A DNA stretch of 36,123 nt, taken from Amycolatopsis circi (GTDB taxonomy: Bacteria; Actinomycetota; Actinomycetes; Mycobacteriales; Pseudonocardiaceae). The stretch lies in assembly GCF_003385235.1 (NCBI RefSeq), contig NZ_PQIA01000101.1:1-36123 (forward strand), in the 5' to 3' direction. Both the position numbers and the translations under genes were made by a program. Of the stretch, positions 7,104 through 13,900 are shown piece by piece (position 1 is the stretch's first letter; each line of letters opens with the position of its first letter). The notes under the pieces were generated by a model. That model saw only the letters and a list, made by a program, of their open reading frames with translations. It was not told the origin of the DNA and did no database searches.

Positions 7104-7694
7104 ATGACGACCCGCCGGACGCCGACCGGAGCTGCCGTGCTGCAGCCCGACGTCACCTACGCCATCACCGAAGCTGTGATCGACGAATTGGCCGACCACG
7201 GCTTCGGCAGGCTGTCGATGGAAGCGGTCGCGAAACGCGCGAAGGTCGGAAAGAGCGCGTTATACCGGCGCTGGCGGTCGAAAGACGAAATGATCGGCGC
7301 CGTCATCGCGGAATTCAGCCTGGCGCGCGCCGTGGACCCGGACACCGGCAGCCTGCGCGGCGATATCCGGGCCACTCTGGAAGCGCTTTACGGATGGATC
7401 ATGCACCCGCGGTTTTCGCGCATCTTCCCCGGGCTGATCGCGGAAGCCCGCCGAAACCCGGCAATGGCCGAATTCGCCCGCGAAACAATCGGCGGACCCC
7501 GGCGGGCCATCAACCGGGCGGTGTTCACCAGGGCGATCGAGCGCGGCGAGATCCCGGCGGACACGGATATCGAGATGGCGCTGGACATGGGCGCGGGGAT
7601 TGTCTACTGGCGGCTGATCGTGCGCGGAGTTCCGGCGGGGGACGATTATCTGGATCAGGTGACGGATCTGGTGGTGCGCGCGTTGCGCGCATAG
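7104..7694 (+). CDS. TetR-family transcriptional regulator
   Basis: This 196-aa regulator has an N-terminal helix-turn-helix (AVIDELADHGFGRLSMEAVAKRAKVGKSALYRRWRSKDE, about residues 22-58). The ligand-binding domain contains FSRIFPGLIAEARRNP and ends QVTDLVVRALRA, as in TetR members with a TetR_C-type domain. ATG 7104 is chosen over ATG 7092 because the HTH then starts at the usual distance and a -10 box sits just upstream. Neither has a clear ribosome binding site. It is divergent from the SnoaL-NmrA-hydrolase unit, with two palindromic operators between. A degraded copy of a related C-terminus lies at 9738-9821. Confidence 0.9.
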   Translation: MTTRRTPTGAAVLQPDVTYAITEAVIDELADHGFGRLSMEAVAKRAKVGKSALYRRWRSKDEMIGAVIAEFSLARAVDPDTGSLRGDIRATLEALYGWIMHPRFSRIFPGLIAEARRNPAMAEFARETIGGPRRAINRAVFTRAIERGEIPADTDIEMALDMGAGIVYWRLIVRGVPAGDDYLDQVTDLVVRALRA

Positions 7695-7711
7695 CGAGAC
7701 TCGCCAACCGG

Positions 7712-8167
7712 TTATGACTGCCGGTCCGGCTCCGGAACTTCTTCGAGATTCGCGACCAGCCTTTTCAGCAAATCCACCAGAAGGTCGGCTTCTTCGACGG
7801 AGAACCCTCGCAACGCTTGATCATTGGTCTCGAACAGTGCCGATCGCACCCGCGTGAGCTTTGCCCGCCCGCTCTCGGTAAGCGAGATCAGGCTGACCCG
7901 TCGATCGTGTTCGGCGGAAGTGCGCCGGATGAGGCCGTCACGCTCCATCCGGGCGAGCAACTGAGCCATGGACGGCTGCTCGATCCGGGCCAGCGCCGCC
8001 AGTTCCTTCTGCGAGAGCGCGTCGTTCTTGCCCAGCGCCGCCAGGACGGGCATCTGCGCGAAGGTCAACCCCAACGGCCGCAGTCGCCGGTCGTTGACCC
8101 GGGACAACGCGCGCGAGGCGAGGTTGACCAAGGCCGCGGGCGCGGACTCGAACCGGGGGTTCTTCAC
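7712..8167 (-). CDS. MarR-family transcriptional regulator
   Basis: This 151-aa winged-helix regulator has LGLTFAQMPVLAALGKNDALSQKELAALARIEQPSMAQLLARMERDGLIRR (recognition helix) and the wing SAEHDRRVSLISLTESGRA, the classic MarR signature. The GTG at 8167 is chosen because an upstream TTG start would place the coding region over three operator palindromes and the promoter. A minus-strand TATACT (8176-8181) lies 7 bases before this GTG, suggesting a leaderless mRNA. It is convergent with tetR and divergent from the amidohydrolase gene, whose promoter it probably represses. Confidence 0.9.
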   Translation of the reverse strand: MKNPRFESAPAALVNLASRALSRVNDRRLRPLGLTFAQMPVLAALGKNDALSQKELAALARIEQPSMAQLLARMERDGLIRRTSAEHDRRVSLISLTESGRAKLTRVRSALFETNDQALRGFSVEEADLLVDLLKRLVANLEEVPEPDRQS

Positions 8168-8179
8168 GCCGCGAAGTAT

Positions 8180-8239
8180 ATAGGATCCTATTGACCAATT
8201 ACATAGGCTCCTATACGTTCGCAACGCATAGGTGCCTAT
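8180..8239. promoter_or_regulatory. Triple MarR operator array
   Basis: Three copies of ATAGG-NN-CCTAT occur at 8180-8191 (perfect palindrome, centre AT), 8203-8214 (centre CT) and 8228-8239 (centre TG, with matching GC flanks). Start-to-start spacings are 23 and 25 bp. They lie between the divergent MarR and amidohydrolase genes and are the obvious binding sites for the MarR protein. Confidence 0.85.
8191..8219 (+). promoter_or_regulatory. Promoter of the amidohydrolase gene
   Basis: TTGACC (8191-8196) resembles a -35 box. A 17-bp spacer leads to TACGTT (8214-8219), or TATACG at 8212 with a shorter spacer. Operator 2 fills the spacer, operator 1 abuts the -35 box, and operator 3 covers the expected start site. 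Bound repressor would block this promoter directly. Confidence 0.55.
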
Positions 8240-8269
8240 GCATCTTGGTCGGCAGACAGGGAGAGACCC

Positions 8270-9547
8270 GTGATCATTCGCAACGTGACCGTCCTCGACG
8301 GGCAGTCAGCCACCCCGCTCGCCGACGCCGAAGTAGTGGTGAGCGACGGGAGATTCAGCGCCGTCCGGTCGTCAGCGGACGCACGGCCCGCGGCCGACGA
8401 GGGTCCGGTGCTCGACGCGCGGGGCGGCTACCTGGTGCCGGGTTTGTGGGAGAGCCACACCCACCTGGGCGGGTACGCCTTCTCCAAGCCCGAAAACGAA
8501 CGCGCGGCGTACATTTCCCAGCTGCTCACCGACTACCTAGACGTCGGCGTGACCAGCGTGGTCGACCTCGGCGGTCCGCTGGACGTCGAACTCGCCGCCC
8601 GCGATTACCGCGCCAAGGCCGCGGACGCCGCTGCCGAATTGTTCTTCGCCGGACCGGTGTTCACCGGGATCGAGGGCTGGCCGGTCCTCGACGATCCGAA
8701 ACGCGCCCCCATCGCTCGCCAGACCGACAATGCCGACACCGCCTACCGGCAAGCGCTGGAGCTGGCGGACCAGGTCGACTTCATCAAGTGCATCTACGAC
8801 GGCGAGCCCGGCGCACCGGACAAGCTGCCGCTGGACGCCCTCAAAGCCATCGTCGCGGCCGCGCACGAGAAGGGCAAGAACGTCCTGGTGCACGTCCACG
8901 AACGCATCGACGTGGAGGAGGCGGTGGCAGCCGGCGCGGACGGCATCGAACACGCCTTCCAGCCGCAGGAGCCCAGCAGCACCGCGGAGGCTCGCGACAT
9001 CGCCGCGCTGCTGGCGGAGACGAACACCTATTACTGCCCCACCCTGGTCACCTGGGAGCAGCTCGCGTACAACGGCGACGCCGGCTACTTGCAGCAGCTG
9101 GTCGAAGGCGGCTTCGCCACGCAGGCGGACCTCCCGCAGATCACCAGCCGCCCCATCTACGGCCACGAGTTCCCCCGGCATTCCGCGCGAGACTCCCGCA
9201 TCCGCCTCGACTACGCGATGCGCACGCTGGCGCTGATGCACGACGCGGGAGTGAAGATCACCGCGGGCAGCGACGTGGCCATGCTGATGCCCACCCCGCC
9301 CGTCGCCCTGCTGCGAGAACTGCACCTGCTGGCGAAGGCTGGGCTGCCGCTGCCCGCGGTCCTGGCGGCCGGCACCCGGCATTCAGCCGAGAAGATCGGC
9401 CAGCAGACGGGAACGATCACCGTCGGCTCCGTGGCCGACGCGCTGTTGCTCGACGCCGATCCCCACACGGACGTCGCGCATCTGATCGACCGTTCCCACC
9501 ACGTCGGGACGCTGCGGGCCGGACGGCCTAGCTGGGAAGAGGCCTGA
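8270..9547 (+). CDS. Amidohydrolase-family metal-dependent hydrolase
   Basis: This 425-aa member of the amidohydrolase superfamily is close in layout to Xaa-Pro dipeptidase-like or imidazolonepropionase-like enzymes. Metal-site motifs are ESHTHLGGY (HxH, about residues 64-66), a Lys in DFIKCIYDG that may be carbamylated, HVHER and GIEHAFQP histidines, and TAGSDVAM with the final Asp. The C-terminus VGSVADALLLDADPHTD is the small beta domain typical of the family. The start is GTG, with AGGGAGAG upstream. It stands alone, divergent from marR under three operators. The substrate is probably a cyclic amide or a peptide-like compound and cannot be fixed from sequence. Confidence 0.88.
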   Translation: MIIRNVTVLDGQSATPLADAEVVVSDGRFSAVRSSADARPAADEGPVLDARGGYLVPGLWESHTHLGGYAFSKPENERAAYISQLLTDYLDVGVTSVVDLGGPLDVELAARDYRAKAADAAAELFFAGPVFTGIEGWPVLDDPKRAPIARQTDNADTAYRQALELADQVDFIKCIYDGEPGAPDKLPLDALKAIVAAAHEKGKNVLVHVHERIDVEEAVAAGADGIEHAFQPQEPSSTAEARDIAALLAETNTYYCPTLVTWEQLAYNGDAGYLQQLVEGGFATQADLPQITSRPIYGHEFPRHSARDSRIRLDYAMRTLALMHDAGVKITAGSDVAMLMPTPPVALLRELHLLAKAGLPLPAVLAAGTRHSAEKIGQQTGTITVGSVADALLLDADPHTDVAHLIDRSHHVGTLRAGRPSWEEA

Positions 9548-9617
9548 CACCGCGAACTCGCGAAGCCGGGACGCAAGCGCCTTTCCCCCGGCATCGCGAC
9601 CGCGGTGCAGCCGCCGC

Positions 9618-9734
9618 TCAAGCCCGCTCCGGCTCCCCCGTCACGCGGTCGATCCGGACGCCCAGCCGGTTCAAGTTCTCCACGACGACGCCCACACCGG
9701 CGCGCTCGACAAACTTCTCCACCCCCGGACCGCC
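9618..9734 (-). pseudogene. Remnant of a second murA 3' end
   Basis: On the minus strand this reads GVEKFVERAGVG then VVENLNRLGVRIDRVTGEP and ERA-stop. The last part is almost identical to the MurA C-terminus encoded at 10283-10345 (ENLNRLGARIDRVTGEPERA), with several silent base changes. The first part matches the GVEKLSSAPVWAS stretch about 150 bp further in, so an internal segment has been lost. There is no start and no catalytic domain. It abuts a TetR remnant on the opposite strand. Confidence 0.75.
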
Positions 9735-9737
9735 GCG

Positions 9738-9821
9738 CGGCTGATCGTGCGCGGGGTTCCGGTGGGCGGCGGGTGTCTGGATCAGGAGACGGAGATGGCG
9801 GTACGTGCGTTGAGCACGTAG
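9738..9821 (+). pseudogene. Remnant of a TetR-family gene 3' end
   Basis: The plus-strand frame reads RLIVRGVPVGGGCLDQETEM then AVRALST-stop. The complete TetR at 7104-7694 ends RLIVRGVPAGDDYLDQVTDL then VVRALRA-stop, so this is the tail of that gene or a close paralogue. Everything upstream is missing and is replaced by an inverted murA fragment. Confidence 0.75.
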
Positions 9822-9831
9822 CCACCGCCGC

Positions 9832-10278
9832 TCAGAGCAGGCTTGTCAGCTCCACTGACACCTCGACCGGAGTGGCGACACGGAGAGTGCCTTGGTGTGC
9901 GCCGGTCGGCACGTAGGAATGAGTGGTCGCGTCGAGCCGGTAGGAGAAGACAGTGAGCCCGCCGACCTCATCGGTGGTGTTCTCGATCCTCCAGAACTGC
10001 GGGATTCCGGCAGCGGCGTACTCGGCAGGCAGATCAGCGTCGTAAACGACCAAGGCCGGACGTCGGTTCAGCAACGGAACATCGCGCAGCCGGAGGTCGA
10101 CGTCGAATTCCACGACGAGATCATTTCCGCAGGCCACCTCAAGTTCGTAAGACAGCCGTCGGATAATTCGCTGGCGCATGCGGCGCGGGGCCGGGTTCAG
10201 GACTGTCGCTCCGTCGACAATTTCGATGACACGGCAGATCTCTTCGTCGAGCGCCTCGTAGTCGGCCGGATACGGGCC
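9832..10278 (-). pseudogene. Truncated Uma2-family (DUF820) endonuclease-like gene
   Basis: The open frame begins immediately past the murA stop with GPYPADYEALDEE, CRVIEIVDGATVLNPAP and RRMRQRIIRRLSYELE, the standard start of Uma2-family proteins (PD-(D/E)XK-like fold). It has no in-frame ATG, GTG or TTG upstream of Met at 10179. After VVYDADL it jumps straight to PAEYAAAGIPQFWRIEN; the stretch that usually lies between, with the catalytic EVxS and DxxxK residues, is absent. It ends PVEVSVELTSLL. A 115-aa ORF from 10179 (9832-10179) remains open, but catalysis is not expected. I call it a pseudogene. Confidence 0.65.
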
Positions 10279-10282
10279 TTGT

Positions 10283-11557
10283 CTATGCCCGTTCCGGCTC
10301 GCCCGTCACGCGGTCGATCCGGGCACCCAGCCGGTTCAGGTTCTCCACGAAATGCGGATACCCGCGGTCGATGTGGAACACGTCCCACACCTCAGTCACC
10401 CCGTCCGCGCACAACCCGGCCAGCACCAGTCCGGCCCCGGCGCGGATGTCCGACGCCCACACCGGCGCGCTCGACAGCTTCTCCACACCCCGGACCACCG
10501 CGTGGTGGCCGTCCGTGCGGGCGTCACCGGACAGCCGGATCATTTCCTCGATGAAGCGGAACCTCGCCTCGTACACGTTTTCCGTGATCATCGACGTGCC
10601 CTCGGACACCGCCGACAGCGCGACCGCGAACGGCTGCAGGTCAGTGGCGAAACCGGGGTACGGCAGCGTCACCCAGTCGACCGCGATCGGCCGCTCCGGC
10701 TGGACGATGCGGAAACCCTTGTCGTCGTAGGTGGTCACCTCCGCGCCGGCCAGGCGCAGCTTGTCCAGGACCAGGTCGAGGTGGTGCGGGTTCACGCCGC
10801 GCACGGTCAGGTCGCCGCGGGTCATCGCGGCGGCGAAAGCCCAGGTCGCGCCTACGATGCGGTCGCCGATCACGCGGTGTTCGGTCGGGTGCAGCTGCTC
10901 GACGCCGTGGACGGTGAGCGTCGAGGTTCCCGCGCCCTCGATCTTCGCGCCCATCTCGATCAGCATCGTGCAGATGTCGGCGATTTCCGGTTCGCGGGCG
11001 GCGTTGTCGATCACCGTCGTGCCCTCGGCCAGCACGGCCGCCATCAGGATGTTCTCCGTCGCCCCGACGCTCGGGAAGTCCAGCCAGATCTGGGTGCCCA
11101 CCAGCGTTTCGGCCTTCGCGACGACGCACCCGTGCTCGATGGTGCTCGTCGCGCCGAGCTTGCGGAGGCCGTTCTGGTGCATGTCCAGCGGACGCTGGCC
11201 GATCGCGTCGCCACCGGGCAGCGCGACGACCGCCTGCTTCAGACGGCCGACCAGCGGGCCGAGCACGCACACCGACGCGCGCAGCTTGCCCATCGCCGCC
11301 GAATCGGCGCGGTGCGACAGCTCCGCGGGCGTCGTGATGCGTGCCGTGTCGCCCTCGATCTCCACCTCGCAGCCGACGCTGCGCAGGACGTCGCCCATCA
11401 GCGGGACGTCCAGGATCTGCGGGCAGTTCGTGATGGTCGTGGTGCCTTCGGCCAGCAGTGCCGCGGCCATCAGTTTCAGCACGCTGTTCTTCGCGCCGAC
11501 CACGTCGACCTCGCCGACCAGCCGGGCTCCGCCACGCACGTCGAAGTGCTCGCTCAT
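10283..11557 (-). CDS. murA: UDP-N-acetylglucosamine 1-carboxyvinyltransferase MurA
   Basis: This 424-aa cytoplasmic enzyme transfers enolpyruvate from PEP to UDP-GlcNAc, the first committed step of peptidoglycan synthesis. It shows the family landmarks VVGAKNSVLKLMAAALL (KN pair near residue 23), LRASVCVLGPLVGR, WLDFPSVGATENILMAA and PYPGFATDLQPF. The position that carries the fosfomycin-reactive cysteine in E. coli is Asp117 here (PGGDAIGQRPLDMH), as in Mycobacterium tuberculosis, so intrinsic fosfomycin insensitivity is expected. ATG 11557 is preferred over TTG 11566. It is divergent from the adenosyltransferase gene across 61 bp. A damaged copy of its 3' end lies at 9618-9734. Confidence 0.96.
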   Translation of the reverse strand: MSEHFDVRGGARLVGEVDVVGAKNSVLKLMAAALLAEGTTTITNCPQILDVPLMGDVLRSVGCEVEIEGDTARITTPAELSHRADSAAMGKLRASVCVLGPLVGRLKQAVVALPGGDAIGQRPLDMHQNGLRKLGATSTIEHGCVVAKAETLVGTQIWLDFPSVGATENILMAAVLAEGTTVIDNAAREPEIADICTMLIEMGAKIEGAGTSTLTVHGVEQLHPTEHRVIGDRIVGATWAFAAAMTRGDLTVRGVNPHHLDLVLDKLRLAGAEVTTYDDKGFRIVQPERPIAVDWVTLPYPGFATDLQPFAVALSAVSEGTSMITENVYEARFRFIEEMIRLSGDARTDGHHAVVRGVEKLSSAPVWASDIRAGAGLVLAGLCADGVTEVWDVFHIDRGYPHFVENLNRLGARIDRVTGEPERA

Positions 11558-11618
11558 GGCCGCCAATCATGCCCTCTCGCCCAGTTTTGCCCGAACCCGG
11601 GCCGGTAGAGTCGACCGT

Positions 11619-12185
11619 ATGGTGGTTCGTATCAACCGGGTCTACACGAAGGTCGGCGACAGCGGCACGACCGCGCTCGGCGACGGTTCCCGGGTGCCCA
11701 AGACTTCTGCCCGGCTGTCCGCCTACGCCGACACCGACGAGGCCAATTCCGTGCTCGGCCTGGCGATCGCCCTCGGCGCGCTCCCCGACGAGATCACGGA
11801 CGTGCTGCGCCGGATCCAGAACGACTTGTTCGACGTCGGCGCGGACCTGTGCCTGCCGATCCAGGAAGACCCGCCGTACGAGCCGCTGCGCATCACCGAG
11901 GCGTACCTGGAACGCCTCGAAGGCTGGTGCGACGAGTTCAACGAGCGGCTGCCGAAGCTCACGTCGTTCATCCTTCCGGGCGGCACCCCGGGCGCGGCGT
12001 TCCTGCACCAGGCGCGCACCGTCTCGCGCCGCGCGGAACGGTCCGCGTGGGCGCTGATGGAGGCCGAGCCGGACACGTCGAACCCGATCGCGGCCAAGTA
12101 CCTGAACCGGCTCTCCGATCTGCTGTTCATCCTCGCCCGGCTGGCCAATCCGGAAGGCGACGTGCTGTGGCAGCCGGGCGGCTGA
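11619..12185 (+). CDS. Cob(I)alamin adenosyltransferase, PduO type
   Basis: This 188-aa PduO-type ATP:cob(I)alamin adenosyltransferase makes adenosylcobalamin. The ATP-binding N-terminus is RVYTKVGDSGTTALGDGSRV. The later family signature is AYADTDEANSVLGLA, then DLFDVGADL, FILPGGTPGAAFLHQARTVSRRAER and KYLNRLSDLLFILARL. The start is ATG 11619 (GTG 11622 would serve almost as well). It stands divergent from murA, a usual actinobacterial position. Its product is the cofactor needed by the MeaA-type mutase at the left of the window, though the two genes are about 9 kb apart. Confidence 0.93.
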   Translation: MVVRINRVYTKVGDSGTTALGDGSRVPKTSARLSAYADTDEANSVLGLAIALGALPDEITDVLRRIQNDLFDVGADLCLPIQEDPPYEPLRITEAYLERLEGWCDEFNERLPKLTSFILPGGTPGAAFLHQARTVSRRAERSAWALMEAEPDTSNPIAAKYLNRLSDLLFILARLANPEGDVLWQPGG

Positions 12186-12189
12186 TCGC

Positions 12190-12706
12190 GGCATCAAGAC
12201 GTACGACTGGGCGACTGCCCGCATCCGGCGCGCCGGATTCACCGAACACGACGTGGTGCTCAACGGTTCGAAGCTGCGCTACGCCAGGGGCCCAGCCGGT
12301 GACAAGCCAGCGCTGCTGCTGATCCGCGGACAGGCCGTCGAGCTACGCGCGGGTCCTGCCGGAACTGGCGCGGGACTTCACGGGCCACGGGCAGACCGCC
12401 CAGGCACCGGAGAAGTACATCGCAGCCGCGGTCGGAGCTGACCTGGCCCGGTCCGTCGAAGAGGTGGCCGGGAAGCGGGTCGTCCTGTCCGGGCATTCCT
12501 CGGACGAGCAGCTGGCGGCCTCCGCCTGCCACACGTGCCTGCAGTCCGGTGAATCCGACTGGGGCGCCTGCCTGTTCGCGCACCAGAAGCTGTGGGACTT
12601 CTTCGGCGACGGCGCGCAGCGCATCATCCGATCCGGCCTCAAGCGGCGGGCGAAGCATCCGGACCGGTTCGCGGAGATCGTCCGCTCCGTCACCGCCCGG
12701 CTCTGA
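12190..12706 (+). pseudogene. Decayed alpha/beta hydrolase gene
   Basis: The first frame reads TYDWATARIRRAGFTEHDVV, LNGSKLRYARGPAGDKPALLLI, the start of an alpha/beta hydrolase. At about 12335 the frame shifts by one and continues SYARVLPELARDF, GHGQTAQAPEKY, RVVLSGHSSDEQLAAS and LFAHQKLWDFFGDGAQR, to the stop at 12706. Several normal blocks are missing: the strand before GHGQT, and the segment after QLAA. The usual elbow GxSxGG has become GHSSDE. It has no start codon and lies just past the adenosyltransferase stop. The 3' part (12464-12706) is still an open frame of 80 codons. Confidence 0.8.
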
Positions 12707-12877
12707 CTACCGGGCCCAGCTGGTTTCCTGCGCGGCCCAGTAACGCTCGTAATCGACGTCCCACGTCGAATCCCGGCCCGGCTCGACGGCCTGGGCGACA
12801 GTCAGGTCCTCAAGCCGCACCGGCTTCGGCAAGGTCTGCCACCGGCGGGCGCGGTCTTCCCGTTCTCGGGCGTCCAT
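12707..12877 (-). CDS. Small hypothetical protein
   Basis: This 56-aa protein runs from ATG 12877 (MDAREREDRARRWQTLPKP to ERYWAAQETSWAR), is charged and has no membrane segment or known domain. A longer frame to 12919 is unlikely because it would run towards the terminator without a ribosome binding site. The stop directly abuts the hydrolase remnant's stop in convergent orientation. Codon third positions are G/C-rich as in real genes here. The function is unknown. Confidence 0.5.
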   Translation of the reverse strand: MDAREREDRARRWQTLPKPVRLEDLTVAQAVEPGRDSTWDVDYERYWAAQETSWAR

Positions 12878-12919
12878 GCACTCAGGGTAGCGCCGGAGAA
12901 CCCGCTGCACGAGAAACAA

Positions 12920-12958
12920 AAACCGGGCCCGTCACGATGACCGGCCCGGTTGAAAAAC
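12920..12958 (-). terminator. Intrinsic terminator of the atp operon
   Basis: A perfect 9-bp stem AACCGGGCC / GGCCCGGTT (12921-12929 and 12943-12951) is followed on the minus strand by TTTTTGTTTCTC. It begins right after the DUF2550 stop codon, so it closes the atpI/atpB-to-DUF2550 transcription unit. Confidence 0.85.
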
Positions 12959-13393
12959 TCATGAAGCTCGCGGCAGCCTTCGCCCCGGCGGCGCCGATTC
13001 GAGCCACGACAGGAACCCGGTCAGCGCACCCGGTCCCATCGCGATCTCGATCGCTTCCTGGTCCGAGGACTCGCAGCGCAGCACCGTCGACCCCTCAGGC
13101 ACCGCGTACGCCTCGGAGCCGGACGGGTCCCGCCGGTCCGCGATCTGCATGCTTTCCCGCTGGAAAACGCGATCCGGCCCGGTGCGCAGGCTCCATACGC
13201 GATACCAGACGAATTTATCGCCCTCGTACCGGCCGAGGCCGAGGTGCCAGCTCGAACGGGGACTGTCCGGACGCCACCGCAGCGCCACGCTGACGCCGCC
13301 GCCGCGGCGCATCCGGATCCACCGCTGGCCGTACCAGCCGACCACGACGACGAGCACGATCAGGAGCACTAGCACCACCACAGCGATCTGCAC
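12959..13393 (-). CDS. DUF2550-family membrane protein
   Basis: This 144-aa protein has one N-terminal membrane helix (IAVVVLVLLIVLVVVVGWY, residues 3-21), a basic RWIRMRRGGG and a soluble domain with WHLGLGRYEGDKFVWYRVWSL. It belongs to the actinobacterial DUF2550 family, which characteristically follows atpC. The stop codon leads directly into an intrinsic terminator, and the start lies 27 bases after atpC, so it is the last gene of the ATP synthase operon. The function is not known. Confidence 0.85.
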   Translation of the reverse strand: MQIAVVVLVLLIVLVVVVGWYGQRWIRMRRGGGVSVALRWRPDSPRSSWHLGLGRYEGDKFVWYRVWSLRTGPDRVFQRESMQIADRRDPSGSEAYAVPEGSTVLRCESSDQEAIEIAMGPGALTGFLSWLESAPPGRRLPRAS

Positions 13394-13420
13394 GGCCCGG
13401 CTCCTGCCCGTCTAGTCCGC

Positions 13421-13786
13421 TCAGACCGATTGTCCGGCCGCGCGGAGCTGGGCTGTGGCCCTCGTCCGCTCGGCCTCGTCGCCGGTGCTGAGGGCCGCCT
13501 TCGCGGCGGCCACGTCGATTTCGTCGGACAGCTCGGCGCTCTCCGCGAGCACGCTCACCCCGGTCGCGGTCACGGACAGGAATCCGCCGTGCACCGCGGC
13601 GGTCAGCACGTCGCCGTCCGTCGTGTTCACCTTCACCACGCCACCCTCGACGAGCTGGCCCAGCACCGGCTCGTGTCCGGGCATGATGCCGATCTCGCCC
13701 TCGGTGGTCTGCGCCACCACGAAGGTGGCGGTACCCGACCAGAGCCGGCGCTCGACGGCAACCAGCTCCACGGACATCTCAGCCAC
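13421..13786 (-). CDS. atpC: ATP synthase F1 epsilon subunit
   Basis: This 121-aa epsilon subunit of the central stalk couples rotation and restrains hydrolysis. The N-terminal beta sandwich has SVELVAVERRLWSGTA, IGIMPGHEPVLGQL and AVHGGFLSVT. The C-terminal helical part is short, as in mycobacteria. GTG 13786 is chosen because AAGGAG lies 7 bases upstream; the reading frame stays open further but without a ribosome site. It is separated from atpD by 114 bp holding a hairpin, wider than usual for this pair. Confidence 0.93.
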   Translation of the reverse strand: MAEMSVELVAVERRLWSGTATFVVAQTTEGEIGIMPGHEPVLGQLVEGGVVKVNTTDGDVLTAAVHGGFLSVTATGVSVLAESAELSDEIDVAAAKAALSTGDEAERTRATAQLRAAGQSV

Positions 13787-13849
13787 GTAGCACTCCTTCG
13801 CTCGGGGTGTCACCACCGAGTGTAATAGGTCTTGCTTCGGTTACGAGAA

Positions 13850-13889
13850 CGGCGGGGGCCGGTGTCCACAATGGACAGTGCCCCCGCCG
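13850..13889 (-). promoter_or_regulatory. Nested hairpin between atpD and atpC
   Basis: An outer 10-bp stem CGGCGGGGGC / GCCCCCGCCG (13850-13859, 13880-13889) encloses a second stem TGTCCA / TGGACA. No T-run follows, so it looks like a processing, stability or attenuation element that could set epsilon-subunit output relative to beta, rather than a full terminator. TATTAC further downstream on the minus strand might be a weak internal -10 box. Confidence 0.5.
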
Positions 13890-13900
13890 GTCTCACGCAC

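Noticed and set aside
6360..7694. 444-codon form of the TetR protein
   Set aside because: The extra 248 residues are antisense to the NmrA and SnoaL-like genes and read through both operators. The HTH must be near the N-terminus.
8168..8224. Upstream TTG start for the MarR protein
   Set aside because: It would add residues coded by operator palindromes and promoter; GTG 8167 gives the normal MarR N-terminus.
9605..9916. 103-codon plus-strand ORF
   Set aside because: It runs antisense through the murA remnant and then out of frame over the TetR remnant; both remnants are better explained in their own frames.
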